DNA of 64,000 nt, taken from NCBI RefSeq assembly GCF_009669325.1, contig NZ_SZWE01000001.1:62402-126401 (forward strand), read 5' to 3'. This DNA comes from Roseovarius bejariae (GTDB taxonomy: Bacteria; Pseudomonadota; Alphaproteobacteria; Rhodobacterales; Rhodobacteraceae). Position numbers and translations under genes: made by a program. Of this stretch, positions 43,791-52,664 are shown in pieces. Position 1 is the stretch's first letter, and the number at the start of each line of letters is the position of its first letter. The notes under the pieces are model-generated. The model did not search any database. It was given only the letters and a program-made list of their open reading frames with translations, and was not told the DNA's origin.

Positions 43791-44396
43791 ATGCGCGCAC
43801 TATTGGCAGCCGCAGCACTAGCACTCTTCGGGTCGAGTGCCGGGGCGGCGGTTATTGATTCATCCGACGGTTTGATCGATTCAGACACGGGCCTTGAGTG
43901 GCTCGATGTTACAGTCAACGAGAACTTGTCCTATAACACCATGATTGGCTCAAACCTCAATGGCTACGGGAGCCAAGGCTATCGATACGCCACAGTCTTT
44001 GAGGTTGGTACGCTTTTTGAGAACGCGGGGGCCATTCTACCGGCACTGGGCGCCACTCAAACTGACCCGGCGGACTTTGCCGTCGGTGACCTTCTGATCA
44101 GCTACCTTGGCTCAAATTCTAATTATTCTTCCTACTCTTACATTCAAGCTGTCACTGGAACCAATGCGCCCAATGGTGGTCAGTACGCCCCATGGATCCG
44201 AGGTACCGCCACGTCGGGTTCAATCACGCTCTCCTTCGGCGAATATCAACCGAGTGATTCATTTGCTGGCTCTACTGTCGGGCATTGGCTCGTTCGTGAA
44301 ACCACCGTTGTCCCACTCCCCGCCTCGCTGCCTTTGCTTTTGGCGGGGCTGGGCGGACTGGGCCTCGTGGCGCGTCGGCGCGCACGTTCGGCGTAA
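43791..44396 (+). CDS. VPLPA-CTERM sorting-domain exported protein
   Basis: 201 residues. The signal peptide is MRALLAAAALALFGSSAGAA. The mature domain (AVIDSSDGLIDSDTGLEWLD, VTVNENLSYNTMIGSNLNGY, YRYATVFEVGTLFENAGAIL, QYAPWIRGTATSGSITLSFG) is Asn/Ser/Gly-rich and beta-like. The C-terminus is VVPLPASLPLLLAGLGGLGL followed by VARRRARSA, exactly the VPLPA-CTERM pattern: motif, membrane helix, Arg cluster. Such proteins are processed by an exosortase system and often go with exopolysaccharide or biofilm export. No exosortase lies in the window. The start (ATG 43791) gives the cleaner signal peptide. Confidence 0.9.
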   Translation: MRALLAAAALALFGSSAGAAVIDSSDGLIDSDTGLEWLDVTVNENLSYNTMIGSNLNGYGSQGYRYATVFEVGTLFENAGAILPALGATQTDPADFAVGDLLISYLGSNSNYSSYSYIQAVTGTNAPNGGQYAPWIRGTATSGSITLSFGEYQPSDSFAGSTVGHWLVRETTVVPLPASLPLLLAGLGGLGLVARRRARSA

Positions 44397-44568
44397 TAAG
44401 ACCCGCACCTGACCAATACTAACTGTAATGGCAGCGCATGGAGGCATTGCGGACAATCTGGTGTTGCGCAGCATTCGGTAGATTGGGCTCTCACCCGTCA
44501 TTCGCTGCATGCGAACCTAATGGCCGCTGCTGGGACGCGGTCGGGGTATGGCTGGGGCTTATCACAAC

Positions 44569-45519
44569 TTACCCAAGTTTCGCCTTCTGCGCCGTTGGCG
44601 TGACGCCGTAAGCCCCTTTATAGACACGGGTGAAATGCCCCGTGGCCTCGAACCCGCAAGCACAGGCGATTTCGGTCACCGACATTTCGGTTTGCAACAG
44701 CAGGTGCCGCGCCCGTTCAAGCCGCAATTCCATAAAGTATTTCTTGGGCGAGGTATTGAGGTAGCGGCCAAAGAGCCGCTCCAATTGCCGGGTGGAAATG
44801 CCGATGTCTTCGGCAATGATCGAGGGCGAAATCGGGTCTTCGATATGGTCCTGCATCCGCGCGATGGCCTTGGTCAGATGCGGGTTGCGCATCCCGTTGC
44901 GCGATTGCAGCGATACGCGCTGTTCCGCCGTGGCCTCGCGCACCGCCGTATAAACCATCTGGTCGGCCACGGCGACGGCCAGATCGCGGCCATGATCACG
45001 CTCGATCAAATGCAGCATCAGGTCGGCGGTGGCCGAGCCACCCGAGGCCGTGATGTTCTTTTCGTCCGCCACAAAGACATTCCGCACCAGCGGAATTTCC
45101 GGGAACTCCTCCATGAAACTGTCATGGTAATCCCAGTGGATGGCGCATTTCTGTCCATTCAGAAACCCGGCCTTGGCAAGGATATATGCCCCCGAACACA
45201 GCGCGCCGATATTGGTGCCACGGGTGCGCTCACGGCGCAGCATCGCCAGAAGCGCAGGCGTGATCCGATTGCGCATTTGCAGCCCTGACAGGACAAACAG
45301 CCGGTCACAGCGCGGCAGGTTGTCCAATCCGTGATCGACCAATGTCACGGTCGCGTTCGATGCCCGCACGCTTTGCCCATCCTCGGCCCCGAGCGAAAAG
45401 GTATAAAGCTCTTCTCCCCGGATATGGTTGGCAATGCGCAATGGCTCGACCGCATTGGAAAAGGCCAGATGCGCGAAATCCTCAACGAGAATGAAGATGA
45501 AATGCTGGGTCTTTGTCAT
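44569..45519 (-). CDS. GlxA-family transcriptional regulator (DJ-1/PfpI plus AraC)
   Basis: 316 residues from the ATG at 45519. Residues about 5-190 are a class I glutamine amidotransferase-like domain (FIFILVEDFAHLAFSNAVEP, CDRLFVLSGLQ, TNIGALCSGAYILAKAGFLN with the nucleophile-elbow Cys, IHWDYHDSFMEEFPEI). Residues about 215-305 are an AraC helix-turn-helix (AEDIGISTRQLERLFGRYLN, SVTEIACACGFEATGHFTRV). GlxA-type regulators such as GbdR, CdhR and SouR control glycine betaine, carnitine and sarcosine use, which hints at an amine inducer. It is divergent from the GntR gene, with a palindromic operator between them. Confidence 0.92.
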   Translation of the reverse strand: MTKTQHFIFILVEDFAHLAFSNAVEPLRIANHIRGEELYTFSLGAEDGQSVRASNATVTLVDHGLDNLPRCDRLFVLSGLQMRNRITPALLAMLRRERTRGTNIGALCSGAYILAKAGFLNGQKCAIHWDYHDSFMEEFPEIPLVRNVFVADEKNITASGGSATADLMLHLIERDHGRDLAVAVADQMVYTAVREATAEQRVSLQSRNGMRNPHLTKAIARMQDHIEDPISPSIIAEDIGISTRQLERLFGRYLNTSPKKYFMELRLERARHLLLQTEMSVTEIACACGFEATGHFTRVYKGAYGVTPTAQKAKLG

Positions 45520-45539
45520 GCGGTGCATTTTTCCCGATT

Positions 45540-45556
45540 TACAAATTGTATGCAAT
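45540..45556. promoter_or_regulatory. Palindromic operator candidate between GlxA and GntR regulators
   Basis: TACAAATTGTA (45540-45550) is a perfect palindrome around one central base. It overlaps ATTGTATGCAAT (45545-45556), a near-perfect copy of the ATTGTATACAAT type bound by GntR/FCD regulators. It lies in the 85-bp divergent promoter region. Confidence 0.45.
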
Positions 45557-45604
45557 ATGTATTTTTTTACAAATACAAGATGACTCGAAACGACGGATCA
45601 CCAA

Positions 45605-46315
45605 ATGCCGGACACGACCAAGGACCGTAAATCGCATTTGCTGGATACGCTTAAACAGGCGATCCTGACGCAAGAGATGCGCCCTGGCGCCGATTTGGAC
45701 GAAGCGCAACTCTGCGAGGATTTCGCGCTGTCCCGGACCCCCCTGCGCGAGGTACTGCGCGAATTGGCCGGGCTGGGATATGTCGAGCTGCGCGCCAATC
45801 GGGGCGCGCGGGTTTCCGAGATGTCTCATACAACGCTGCGTGATTTCTTTCTGGCCGCGCCGATGATTTATGGTGCGATCCTGCGGTTGGCCGCGCACAA
45901 TGCCACGCCTGACCAGATCGAGGCCCTGAAGGCCGCGCAGGGACAATTCCGTGCCGCCTTGCGGACCGGATCGGGCACCGACCGGACCTTGGCCAATAAC
46001 CTGTTTCACGAGATCACCGGCGAAATGGCGGGCAATATTTATCTGCTGCCCTCGTTCCATCGGCTGTTGATTGATCACGCCCGGATCGGGGCCACGTTCT
46101 TTCGCCCGCAAACCGGCGAAATGGCCGAGAACCTCGACCGCGCCAGCCAACAACATGATGCCATCATCGCGGCCATCGAGGCCCGGGATGAGGTCGCGGC
46201 GGCGCAACTGGCCGAGGATCATTGGAACCTGTCGCGCCACCAATTCGAAATATTCGTGATGCCGGCGGGGATGGATCAACCGCTTGGCGCCCTGCCCCGT
46301 TCAACCCCAGCATAA
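45605..46315 (+). CDS. GntR-family regulator with FCD domain
   Basis: 236 residues. N-terminal winged helix-turn-helix (KSHLLDTLKQAILTQEMRPG, ADLDEAQLCEDFALSRTPLR, EVLRELAGLGYVELRANRGA). The C-terminal all-helical FCD ligand domain is residues about 80-225 (LRDFFLAAPMIYGAILRLAA, NNLFHEITGEMAGNIYLLPS, AQLAEDHWNLSRHQFEIFVM), with metal-binding-type His/Asp residues. It heads the catabolic block, with 16 bp to the DapA-like gene, so it probably senses a pathway metabolite and autoregulates the unit. Often such regulators repress until the inducer binds. Confidence 0.9.
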   Translation: MPDTTKDRKSHLLDTLKQAILTQEMRPGADLDEAQLCEDFALSRTPLREVLRELAGLGYVELRANRGARVSEMSHTTLRDFFLAAPMIYGAILRLAAHNATPDQIEALKAAQGQFRAALRTGSGTDRTLANNLFHEITGEMAGNIYLLPSFHRLLIDHARIGATFFRPQTGEMAENLDRASQQHDAIIAAIEARDEVAAAQLAEDHWNLSRHQFEIFVMPAGMDQPLGALPRSTPA

Positions 46316-46330
46316 GAAGGCTGCCCGCTT

Positions 46331-47248
46331 ATGACGCCAATCTTCAAGTTCGAGGGGATATATACCCCTGTCGTCACCCCCTATTTCGCCGATCATACCC
46401 CCGATCTGGACGCACTTGCCGATGTCATCGAGCATTTGATCGACAAGGGGGTCCATGGGCTTATCACCGGTGGCTCCACCGGCGAGAACTATGCCCAGAC
46501 CGTGGATGAGCGGATCGAGCTGGCCAAGTTCACCAAGGACCGGATCAAGGGCCGGGTGCCCATGGTCATGGGCACAGGCGCGATGCTGACCCCGGATTCG
46601 ATCGCCTTGGCGGAAGGGGCGCGCGAGGTGGGAGCCGATTGCATCCTGCTCGCCAGCCCCCCCTATTCGGTGCCGACGGATCGGGAAAACGCGCTCAATG
46701 CCCTGGCGATTGATCGCGCGGCTGACCTGCCGGTCATGCTTTACAACTACCCGCATCGCACCGGCACCATGATGGGCGAGGAATTTTTGGACCGTGTGGG
46801 GCGGAGCCGGAATTTTTGCGGCATCAAGGAAAGCTCGGGCGACATCAACCGGGTGCATCTTCTGGCGCGTGATTACCCGCATATCCAGATGGGATGCGGT
46901 ATGGATGACCAGGCGCTGGAATTCTTCGCCTGGGGGGCGCCCTTCTGGGTCTGTGGCGGGTCGAACTTCCTGCCCGAGGAACACGTGGCGCTTTACAACG
47001 CCTGTGTCATCGAGGGCGATTTCGTGAAAGGCCGCCGGATCATGTCGGCGCTGATGCCGCTGATGCGGGTCTTGGAACAGGGTGGCAAGTTCATCCAGAC
47101 CATCAAGCATGGCGTGACCATGGCGGGGATCGACACCGGCGCTGTGCGCCCGCCGCTGAAGCCGCTCAACAAGGACGACAAGCGCGCGTTGGAGCACGTC
47201 ACGCGCGTTCTCAAGACAACCATTGCAGATATCACCGCGGAGGGCTGA
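46331..47248 (+). CDS. Dihydrodipicolinate synthase/N-acetylneuraminate lyase family (DapA-like)
   Basis: 305-residue class I aldolase/lyase fold. Motifs: GLITGGSTGENYAQTVDERI (pyruvate-binding loop), VMLYNYPHRTGTMMGEEFLD with catalytic Tyr near 138, CGIKESSGDINRVH with the Schiff-base Lys near 166. Family members include KDG aldolase, trans-4-hydroxyproline pathway Pyr4H2C deaminase, and true DapA. The context (aldehyde dehydrogenase, FAD oxidase, ABC transporter) suggests a catabolic lyase rather than lysine synthesis. It is 3 bp before the aldehyde dehydrogenase. Substrate not determined. Confidence 0.9.
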   Translation: MTPIFKFEGIYTPVVTPYFADHTPDLDALADVIEHLIDKGVHGLITGGSTGENYAQTVDERIELAKFTKDRIKGRVPMVMGTGAMLTPDSIALAEGAREVGADCILLASPPYSVPTDRENALNALAIDRAADLPVMLYNYPHRTGTMMGEEFLDRVGRSRNFCGIKESSGDINRVHLLARDYPHIQMGCGMDDQALEFFAWGAPFWVCGGSNFLPEEHVALYNACVIEGDFVKGRRIMSALMPLMRVLEQGGKFIQTIKHGVTMAGIDTGAVRPPLKPLNKDDKRALEHVTRVLKTTIADITAEG

Positions 47249-47251
47249 GCC

Positions 47252-48748
47252 ATGGGTTTGCTGACCAAAGACGAATACAAGGCGATTGCCAAGGACCTGA
47301 CGCTGCCGACTTCGGCCTTCGTGGATGGCGGATACCGCGCGGCGGCCTCGGGCAAGACATTTACCAGTATAAACCCGGCCACGGGCGAGGAATTGGCCCA
47401 GATCGCGGGCTGCGGGGCCGAGGATGTGGATTTCGCCGTGCTCAAGGCCCGCGAAGCCTTCGACGATGGCCGCTGGTCCAAGATGCACCCGAGCGAGCGT
47501 AAGGATGTCCTGATCCGGCTGTGCAAACTGATGACGCGCAATTCACGTGAATTGTCGGTGATGGAAAGCCTCGACAGCGGCAAGACCATTTTCGATTGCG
47601 AAACCGTGGACATCCCCGAGACCATCCACGCCATCAAGTGGCACGCCGAAGCCATCGACAAGATCAACGACGAAGTGGCCCCGGCCAGCGACGATCACAT
47701 CGCCATGGTGGTGCGCGAGCCCATCGGCGTTGTCGGCCTTGTCCTGCCGTGGAACTTCCCACTGCTGATGCTGGCGTGGAAGATCGGCCCCGCACTGGCT
47801 GCAGGCTGTTCGGTGGTGGTGAAGCCCGCCGCCGAAACAACCCTGACCGCCCTGCGCGTGGCCGAGCTTGCCAGCGAGGCGGGCCTGCCCAAGGGTGTGC
47901 TGAACGTGATCCCGGGCGGCGGCGCCGAGGTGGGTGAACCGCTGGGCCGTCATATGGATGTCGATATGGTCAGCTTCACCGGTTCCACCGTGACCGGCAA
48001 GCGCTTCCTGACCTATTCGGCGGAAAGCAACGCCAAGGAGGTCGTTCTGGAAATGGGCGGCAAGAACCCTGCCGTCGTCATGGACGACGCCGAGAACCTC
48101 GACCGCGTCGCGGCGCATATCGTCAACGGGGCGTTCTGGAACATGGGCGAAAACTGCTCGGCCACCTCGCGGTTGATCGTACACAAGGACGTCAAGGACG
48201 AGCTTCTGAAACGGATCGAGGCGCACGCCCGCGAATGGGTGGTCGGTGATCCGATGGACCCGGAAACCCGGGTTGGCGCACTGGTCAGCGAAACCCATTA
48301 CAACAAGGTCTGCGGCTATCTGGACAAGGCCGAAAACATCGTTCTGGGCGGCAAGGCCGACAAGGGTTTTGTCGAGCCGACCGTGGTGGACGTGGCGAGC
48401 AACGACGACACCCTGGCGCGCGAGGAAATCTTCGGCCCGGTTCTGTCGGTCATCGAAGTCTCCAGCTTTGACGAGGCCATCTCGGTCGCCAATGACACCG
48501 ACTATGGGCTTTGCGCCTCGATCTTCACGGCCAATGCGAAACGCGCCATTCGCGGCGCGCGGATGCTGCGGGCGGGCACCGTCACGGTCAACAGCTTTGG
48601 CGAGGGGGACATCTCGACCCCCTTCGGCGGCTACAAGCAATCGGGCTTTGGCGGGCGCGACAACAGCCTGCACGCCCATGACCAGTACACCCAGCTCAAG
48701 ACCATATGGCTTGATCTGGCCGACGACGAAGACGAGGCGGTAAGCTGA
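47252..48748 (+). CDS. NAD(P)-dependent aldehyde dehydrogenase (PuuC-like)
   Basis: 498 residues. VVGLVLPWNFPLLMLAWKIG, PALAAGCSVVVKPAAETTLT, VSFTGSTVTGKRFLTYS, EMGGKNPAVVMDDAENLDRV (general base Glu), WNMGENCSATSRLI (catalytic Cys), EEIFGPVLSVIEVSSFDEA and STPFGGYKQSGFGGRDNSLH are all intact. The residues near the N-terminus and the KTIWLDL ending resemble E. coli PuuC, the gamma-glutamyl-aminobutyraldehyde dehydrogenase. It could oxidise an omega-amino or semialdehyde intermediate to an acid. Its stop overlaps the next gene's ATG by one base. Confidence 0.92.
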   Translation: MGLLTKDEYKAIAKDLTLPTSAFVDGGYRAAASGKTFTSINPATGEELAQIAGCGAEDVDFAVLKAREAFDDGRWSKMHPSERKDVLIRLCKLMTRNSRELSVMESLDSGKTIFDCETVDIPETIHAIKWHAEAIDKINDEVAPASDDHIAMVVREPIGVVGLVLPWNFPLLMLAWKIGPALAAGCSVVVKPAAETTLTALRVAELASEAGLPKGVLNVIPGGGAEVGEPLGRHMDVDMVSFTGSTVTGKRFLTYSAESNAKEVVLEMGGKNPAVVMDDAENLDRVAAHIVNGAFWNMGENCSATSRLIVHKDVKDELLKRIEAHAREWVVGDPMDPETRVGALVSETHYNKVCGYLDKAENIVLGGKADKGFVEPTVVDVASNDDTLAREEIFGPVLSVIEVSSFDEAISVANDTDYGLCASIFTANAKRAIRGARMLRAGTVTVNSFGEGDISTPFGGYKQSGFGGRDNSLHAHDQYTQLKTIWLDLADDEDEAVS

Positions 48749-49506
48749 TGAATATCGGGTTTCTGGGAACCGGCGGAATCGCCGCACCGATGGTCGAGGC
48801 GCTTGCAGGCAAGGGGCATGACATCCTTGTCTCCGAGCGCAGCGCCGAGGTGTCGGCGCGCCTTGCGGCCCAGTTTGCCGAGGTTGAGATCGCCCCGAAT
48901 GATCGCGTCGTTGCCGACAGCGAGGTGATCATCGCCTGCCTCATGGCCGATGTGGCGCCAAAGGTGCTTCCCGATCTGCCGTTTCGCGAGGGGCAAAAAC
49001 TCATCTCGGTCATGGTCGATGTCTCGGTGGAGGCCCTGCACGATCTGGCGGCCCCCGTCACTGACATCTCCGTGACGATCCCGATGCCCTTCATCGGCAA
49101 GGGGGGCTGCCCCCTGCCCGTCTATCCCGACACGGGCAGTGTTCAGGCCCTCTTTGGGGCCGAGAACATCGTGCTGCCCGTTACCAGCGAAGCCGCCCTC
49201 AACGCGCATTTCGCGGCCTCGGCGCTGTCCTCGGTCGTTCTGGCCGAGATGGTGACAACCGCAGACTGGCTTGCGGGTGTCACCGGCGGTGCGGCCAAGG
49301 CCGAAGCCTATGTCGCGGCCCTGATCGCGGGATACTTCAAGGGCATGGCCCTTGATGGCTCGGGGGAAGTCAAAGGCTTGCTGGACGCACTTTCGACCGA
49401 AGGCGGGCTGAATGCCACGCTGCGCGACCGTATGGCCGGGGCACGCAACGAATTAACCGAAGGGCTGGATGCCTTTCGCCCAAGACTTGGATTGCCCGAC
49501 GCATGA
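48748..49506 (+). CDS. NAD(P)-binding reductase, ProC-like
   Basis: 252 residues. The Rossmann N-terminus MNIGFLGTGGIAAPMVEALA, DILVSERSAEVSARLAAQFA, IACLMADVAPKVLPDLPF is followed by a helical C-terminus (GGAAKAEAYVAALIAGYFKG, DALSTEGGLNATLRDRMAGA). The EGGLNATLRD motif is like the dimerisation domain of pyrroline-5-carboxylate reductase, and the N-terminus is like F420/NADP or 6-phosphogluconate-type enzymes. A cyclic imine or hydroxyacid substrate is plausible; it is not assigned. The flanking overlaps (1 base and ATGA) show tight coupling with the neighbours. Confidence 0.75.
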   Translation: MNIGFLGTGGIAAPMVEALAGKGHDILVSERSAEVSARLAAQFAEVEIAPNDRVVADSEVIIACLMADVAPKVLPDLPFREGQKLISVMVDVSVEALHDLAAPVTDISVTIPMPFIGKGGCPLPVYPDTGSVQALFGAENIVLPVTSEAALNAHFAASALSSVVLAEMVTTADWLAGVTGGAAKAEAYVAALIAGYFKGMALDGSGEVKGLLDALSTEGGLNATLRDRMAGARNELTEGLDAFRPRLGLPDA

Positions 49507-50846
49507 CACAAGGCTTCATCGCCCAGCACCTTCCGCTACACCGTGGCCCTGCCGGGTGGTCTTCGATCTTGCCGGGCCAAGAGCCTGCACAGGTCCTGGA
49601 GACGGATACCACCGCCGACGTCGTGGTGATTGGTGCGGGTTTTGCAGGGATGGCCGCGGCGCGGCGTCTGACACAGCTTGATCCGCAAGCCAAGGTCGTG
49701 GTGCTTGAGGCAAGCCGCCTGGCCGAAGGCGCCTCGGGGCGCAACACCGGCTTCATGATCGACCTGCCGCATGAACTGACCTCGGAAGATTACGCTGGGG
49801 CTGGCGATGACCGGGCGATTATCACCCTCAACCGCCAAGCCCAGGCCTTTGCCCGCGCAGCGGTAGAGGACTACAGGATTTCGCCGGACTATTTCGATCA
49901 GGCGGGCAAGGTGAACGGCGCGGTCAGCGATGCGGCCCATGCCCATAACGAAAGCTATGCCAGACACCTGGCCGAACTGGGTGAGCAAAGCGAGGCCCTG
50001 GATACACAGGCCATGCGCGAGCTGACCGGCAGTGGATACTATCAATCCGGCCTTTATACCCCCGGAACGGTGATGTTGCAGCCTGCCGGTTACATTCGCG
50101 GCATGGCGCAGGGCCTGCGCCGCGATGGGGTGAAGATCTACGAACAAAGCCCGGTTCAAAGCATCACGCCCAAGACTGGCGATTGGCAGCTTGCGACGCC
50201 CAAGGGCAAGGTCACGGCGCATCGCGTGATCCTGACGGTGAACGGCCATCTGGAAAGCTTCGGGGTGGACCGCGGGCGGCTGATGCAGCTTTTCCTGTTC
50301 GCCACCATGACACCCGAGCTTGCGCCCGATGAGGTCAAGGCTCTGGGTGGGGCCGCGCGCTGGGGTGTCACGCCGTCCGACCCCATGGGCACCACGATGC
50401 GCCGTATCGACACCGGACAGGGCGGCAACCGGATCGTCACCCGCACCTGCGCGGTGCTGCGCCCCGGAATGGCGGCGCGCAAGGCCGATGTGGCCCGCGC
50501 GGCCCGCGTCATGCAGGGCAAGTTCGAGGCCCGGTTCCCGCAGTTCAAAGGCATGCGGATGGAACACACCTGGGCCGGGCACCTCTGCCTGAGCCTCAAC
50601 GGTGTGTCCGTGATGCGAAAAATCGAGGATGGGCTGTTCTCGGGCTGTGTGCAAAACGGCCTCGGCACCGCGCGCGGCACGCTCACCGGCATGGGTGCGG
50701 CGGAACTGGCCTGTGGGCAAACCTCTGAAATCACGTCACATTTCGGAGATGAAGACGGCCCCAAACGTCTTCCGCCACAGCCCTTTCGCGAATGGGGTGC
50801 CAATGCTGTCCTGCGCTGGAAAGAGCATAAAGCGCGCCAGGAATAG
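49503..50846 (+). CDS. FAD-dependent amine/amino acid oxidoreductase (DAO family, PuuB-like)
   Basis: 447 residues. ADVVVIGAGFAGMAAARRLT is the GxGxxG nucleotide loop; VVVLEASRLAEGASGRNTGF has the ribose-binding Glu and flavin motif; GTARGTLTGMGAAELACG is the C-terminal FAD contact. It belongs to the DAO family beside gamma-glutamylputrescine oxidase and D-amino acid oxidases. It probably oxidises an amine or imino acid to an imine, feeding the ProC-like and DapA-like partners. It shares motifs with the truncated gene at 2-1111, but not enough to call a duplicate. Confidence 0.9.
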   Translation: MTQGFIAQHLPLHRGPAGWSSILPGQEPAQVLETDTTADVVVIGAGFAGMAAARRLTQLDPQAKVVVLEASRLAEGASGRNTGFMIDLPHELTSEDYAGAGDDRAIITLNRQAQAFARAAVEDYRISPDYFDQAGKVNGAVSDAAHAHNESYARHLAELGEQSEALDTQAMRELTGSGYYQSGLYTPGTVMLQPAGYIRGMAQGLRRDGVKIYEQSPVQSITPKTGDWQLATPKGKVTAHRVILTVNGHLESFGVDRGRLMQLFLFATMTPELAPDEVKALGGAARWGVTPSDPMGTTMRRIDTGQGGNRIVTRTCAVLRPGMAARKADVARAARVMQGKFEARFPQFKGMRMEHTWAGHLCLSLNGVSVMRKIEDGLFSGCVQNGLGTARGTLTGMGAAELACGQTSEITSHFGDEDGPKRLPPQPFREWGANAVLRWKEHKARQE

Positions 50847-50999
50847 CCCGCCAAACAATCGCCTTGCCGCCACGTCATAGGGTGAGCTTGAACAGAAGTG
50901 TGCGCACCAGCTTGCCTGTTAGCGCAAAACATTTAAGCTGCTTGTCAGAGTCACGTTCAAAGTGACCACCGAACAATTGGATCACTGGGAGATATGATC

Positions 51000-52577
51000 A
51001 TGAAAGTAGTTGGCGCACTGACCGCCTTGCTCTTGGCGAGCACGACGCTCTCGGCCTCGGCCGAAACGCTGCGTTGGGCGCGCGCGGGCGATTCACTCAC
51101 CCTCGACCCCCACGCACAAAACGAGGGGCCGACCCATACGCTGGCCCACCAGATGTATGAGCCGCTGATCATCCGCGACCATTCCGGCGCGATGCAGGGC
51201 GCATTGGCCACCGAATGGGCCCCCAAGGCGGATGACCCCACGGTTTGGGTCTTTACCCTGCGGGAAGGGGTGAAATACCATGACGGTGCCGATTTCACCG
51301 CCGAGGACGTGGTGTTCTCGATCAACCGCGCGAAATCCGAAGATTCGGACATGAAGGAACTGCTCACTTCGATTTCCGAAGTGCGTGCTGTCGATGACTA
51401 TACCGTGGAATTCGTCACCGACGGACCCAACCCCATTCTGCCCTCGAACCTCACGAACCTGTTCATGATGGACAAAGGCTGGGCCGAGGCGAATGACGTG
51501 GTGAAGGTGCAGGACATCGAAGGCGGCGAGAAAACCTTTGCCTCGACCAACACCAACGGCACCGGGCCCTTCAAGCTGATCAGCCGCGAACCGGACGTGA
51601 AAACCGTTCTGACCGCCAATGAAAACTACTGGGGCAAGGACGAGTTTCCGCTGGATGTGACCGAGATCGTCTATACGCCCATCCAGAACGCCGCAACGCG
51701 GGTTGCCGCGCTGTTGTCGGGCGAGGTGGACTTTATTCAGGACGTTCCGGTGCAAGACCTTGGCCGCGTGGCCGAAACCGAAGGTCTGGTCGTCAAGACC
51801 GCCCCGCAGAACCGGGTGATTTTCTTCGGTCTCAATCAAGGTGCGGATGACATTGCCAATGACGACGTAGACGGCGCCAACCCGCTGGCCGATGTCCGCG
51901 TCCGGCAGGCCATGTCGATGGCCATCAACCGCGATGCCATCAAGCAGGTGGTCATGCGCGGCCAAAGCCAACCGGCGGGCATGATCGCGCCGCCCTTCGT
52001 CAACGGCTGGACCGCCGAGATGGATGGTGCCTCGAAAACCGATGTGGACGCCGCCAAGGCGCTGATGGCAGAAGCCGGGTACGAAGATGGCTTCTCGATC
52101 CAGCTGGATTGCCCGAACGACCGCTACGTCAACGACGAGGCGATCTGTCAGGCCGCCGTGGGGATGCTGGCGCAGATCGGCGTCAAGGTGAACCTCGATG
52201 CCAAGCCCAAGGCGCAGCACTTCCCGCTGATCACCAACAATCAGACGGATTTCTACATGCTGGGCTGGGGCGTTCCGACCTACGATTCGGAATATATCTT
52301 CAACTTCCTCGTTCACAGCCGCACCGACGAGCGCGGAAGCTGGAACGGAACCGGTTTCTCGAACGCCGATGTGGACGACATGATCGCCAGCCTCGCGTCC
52401 GAAACCGATCTGGACAAGCGCAACGCGACGATCCAATCGATCTGGAACGTGGTGCAGGAAGAACAGCTTTACATCCCGATCCACCACCAGGTTCTGAACT
52501 GGGGCATGTCCAACAAGGTCGGCACCGAGGTCAGCCCCGAGGACGACCCGAAAATCAAGTTCTTCACCATGAACTGA
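51000..52577 (+). CDS. Peptide-type ABC transporter periplasmic binding protein (family 5)
   Basis: About 525 residues. The signal peptide MKVVGALTALLLASTTLSAS ends AETL. The mature SBP_bac_5 protein has LRWARAGDSLTLDPHAQNEG, LATEWAPKADDPTVWVFTLR, GVKYHDGADFTAEDVVFSIN, ADVRVRQAMSMAINRDAIKQ and IPIHHQVLNWGMSNKVGT. The second ATG (51000) is used because it gives the better spacing after GGGAGAT. It could bind a peptide, a betaine-like or another cationic amine. A strong hairpin follows the stop, so expression is probably higher than that of the permeases. Confidence 0.92.
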   Translation: MKVVGALTALLLASTTLSASAETLRWARAGDSLTLDPHAQNEGPTHTLAHQMYEPLIIRDHSGAMQGALATEWAPKADDPTVWVFTLREGVKYHDGADFTAEDVVFSINRAKSEDSDMKELLTSISEVRAVDDYTVEFVTDGPNPILPSNLTNLFMMDKGWAEANDVVKVQDIEGGEKTFASTNTNGTGPFKLISREPDVKTVLTANENYWGKDEFPLDVTEIVYTPIQNAATRVAALLSGEVDFIQDVPVQDLGRVAETEGLVVKTAPQNRVIFFGLNQGADDIANDDVDGANPLADVRVRQAMSMAINRDAIKQVVMRGQSQPAGMIAPPFVNGWTAEMDGASKTDVDAAKALMAEAGYEDGFSIQLDCPNDRYVNDEAICQAAVGMLAQIGVKVNLDAKPKAQHFPLITNNQTDFYMLGWGVPTYDSEYIFNFLVHSRTDERGSWNGTGFSNADVDDMIASLASETDLDKRNATIQSIWNVVQEEQLYIPIHHQVLNWGMSNKVGTEVSPEDDPKIKFFTMN

Positions 52578-52614
52578 TGCACGTGGGGCCGCCCGACACG
52601 GCGGCCCTGCCCCA

Positions 52615-52640
52615 CCGCGCCCTTTTACGAGGGCGCGGTT
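52615..52640 (+). terminator. Attenuating hairpin after the binding-protein gene
   Basis: ACCGCGCCCT (52615-52624) pairs with AGGGCGCGGT (52631-52640), loop TTTACG. TTCC follows. As in the other ABC operon (17473), it lies between binding protein and permease genes. Confidence 0.6.
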
Positions 52641-52664
52641 TCCTGACGTGACCGGGGGATCGTC

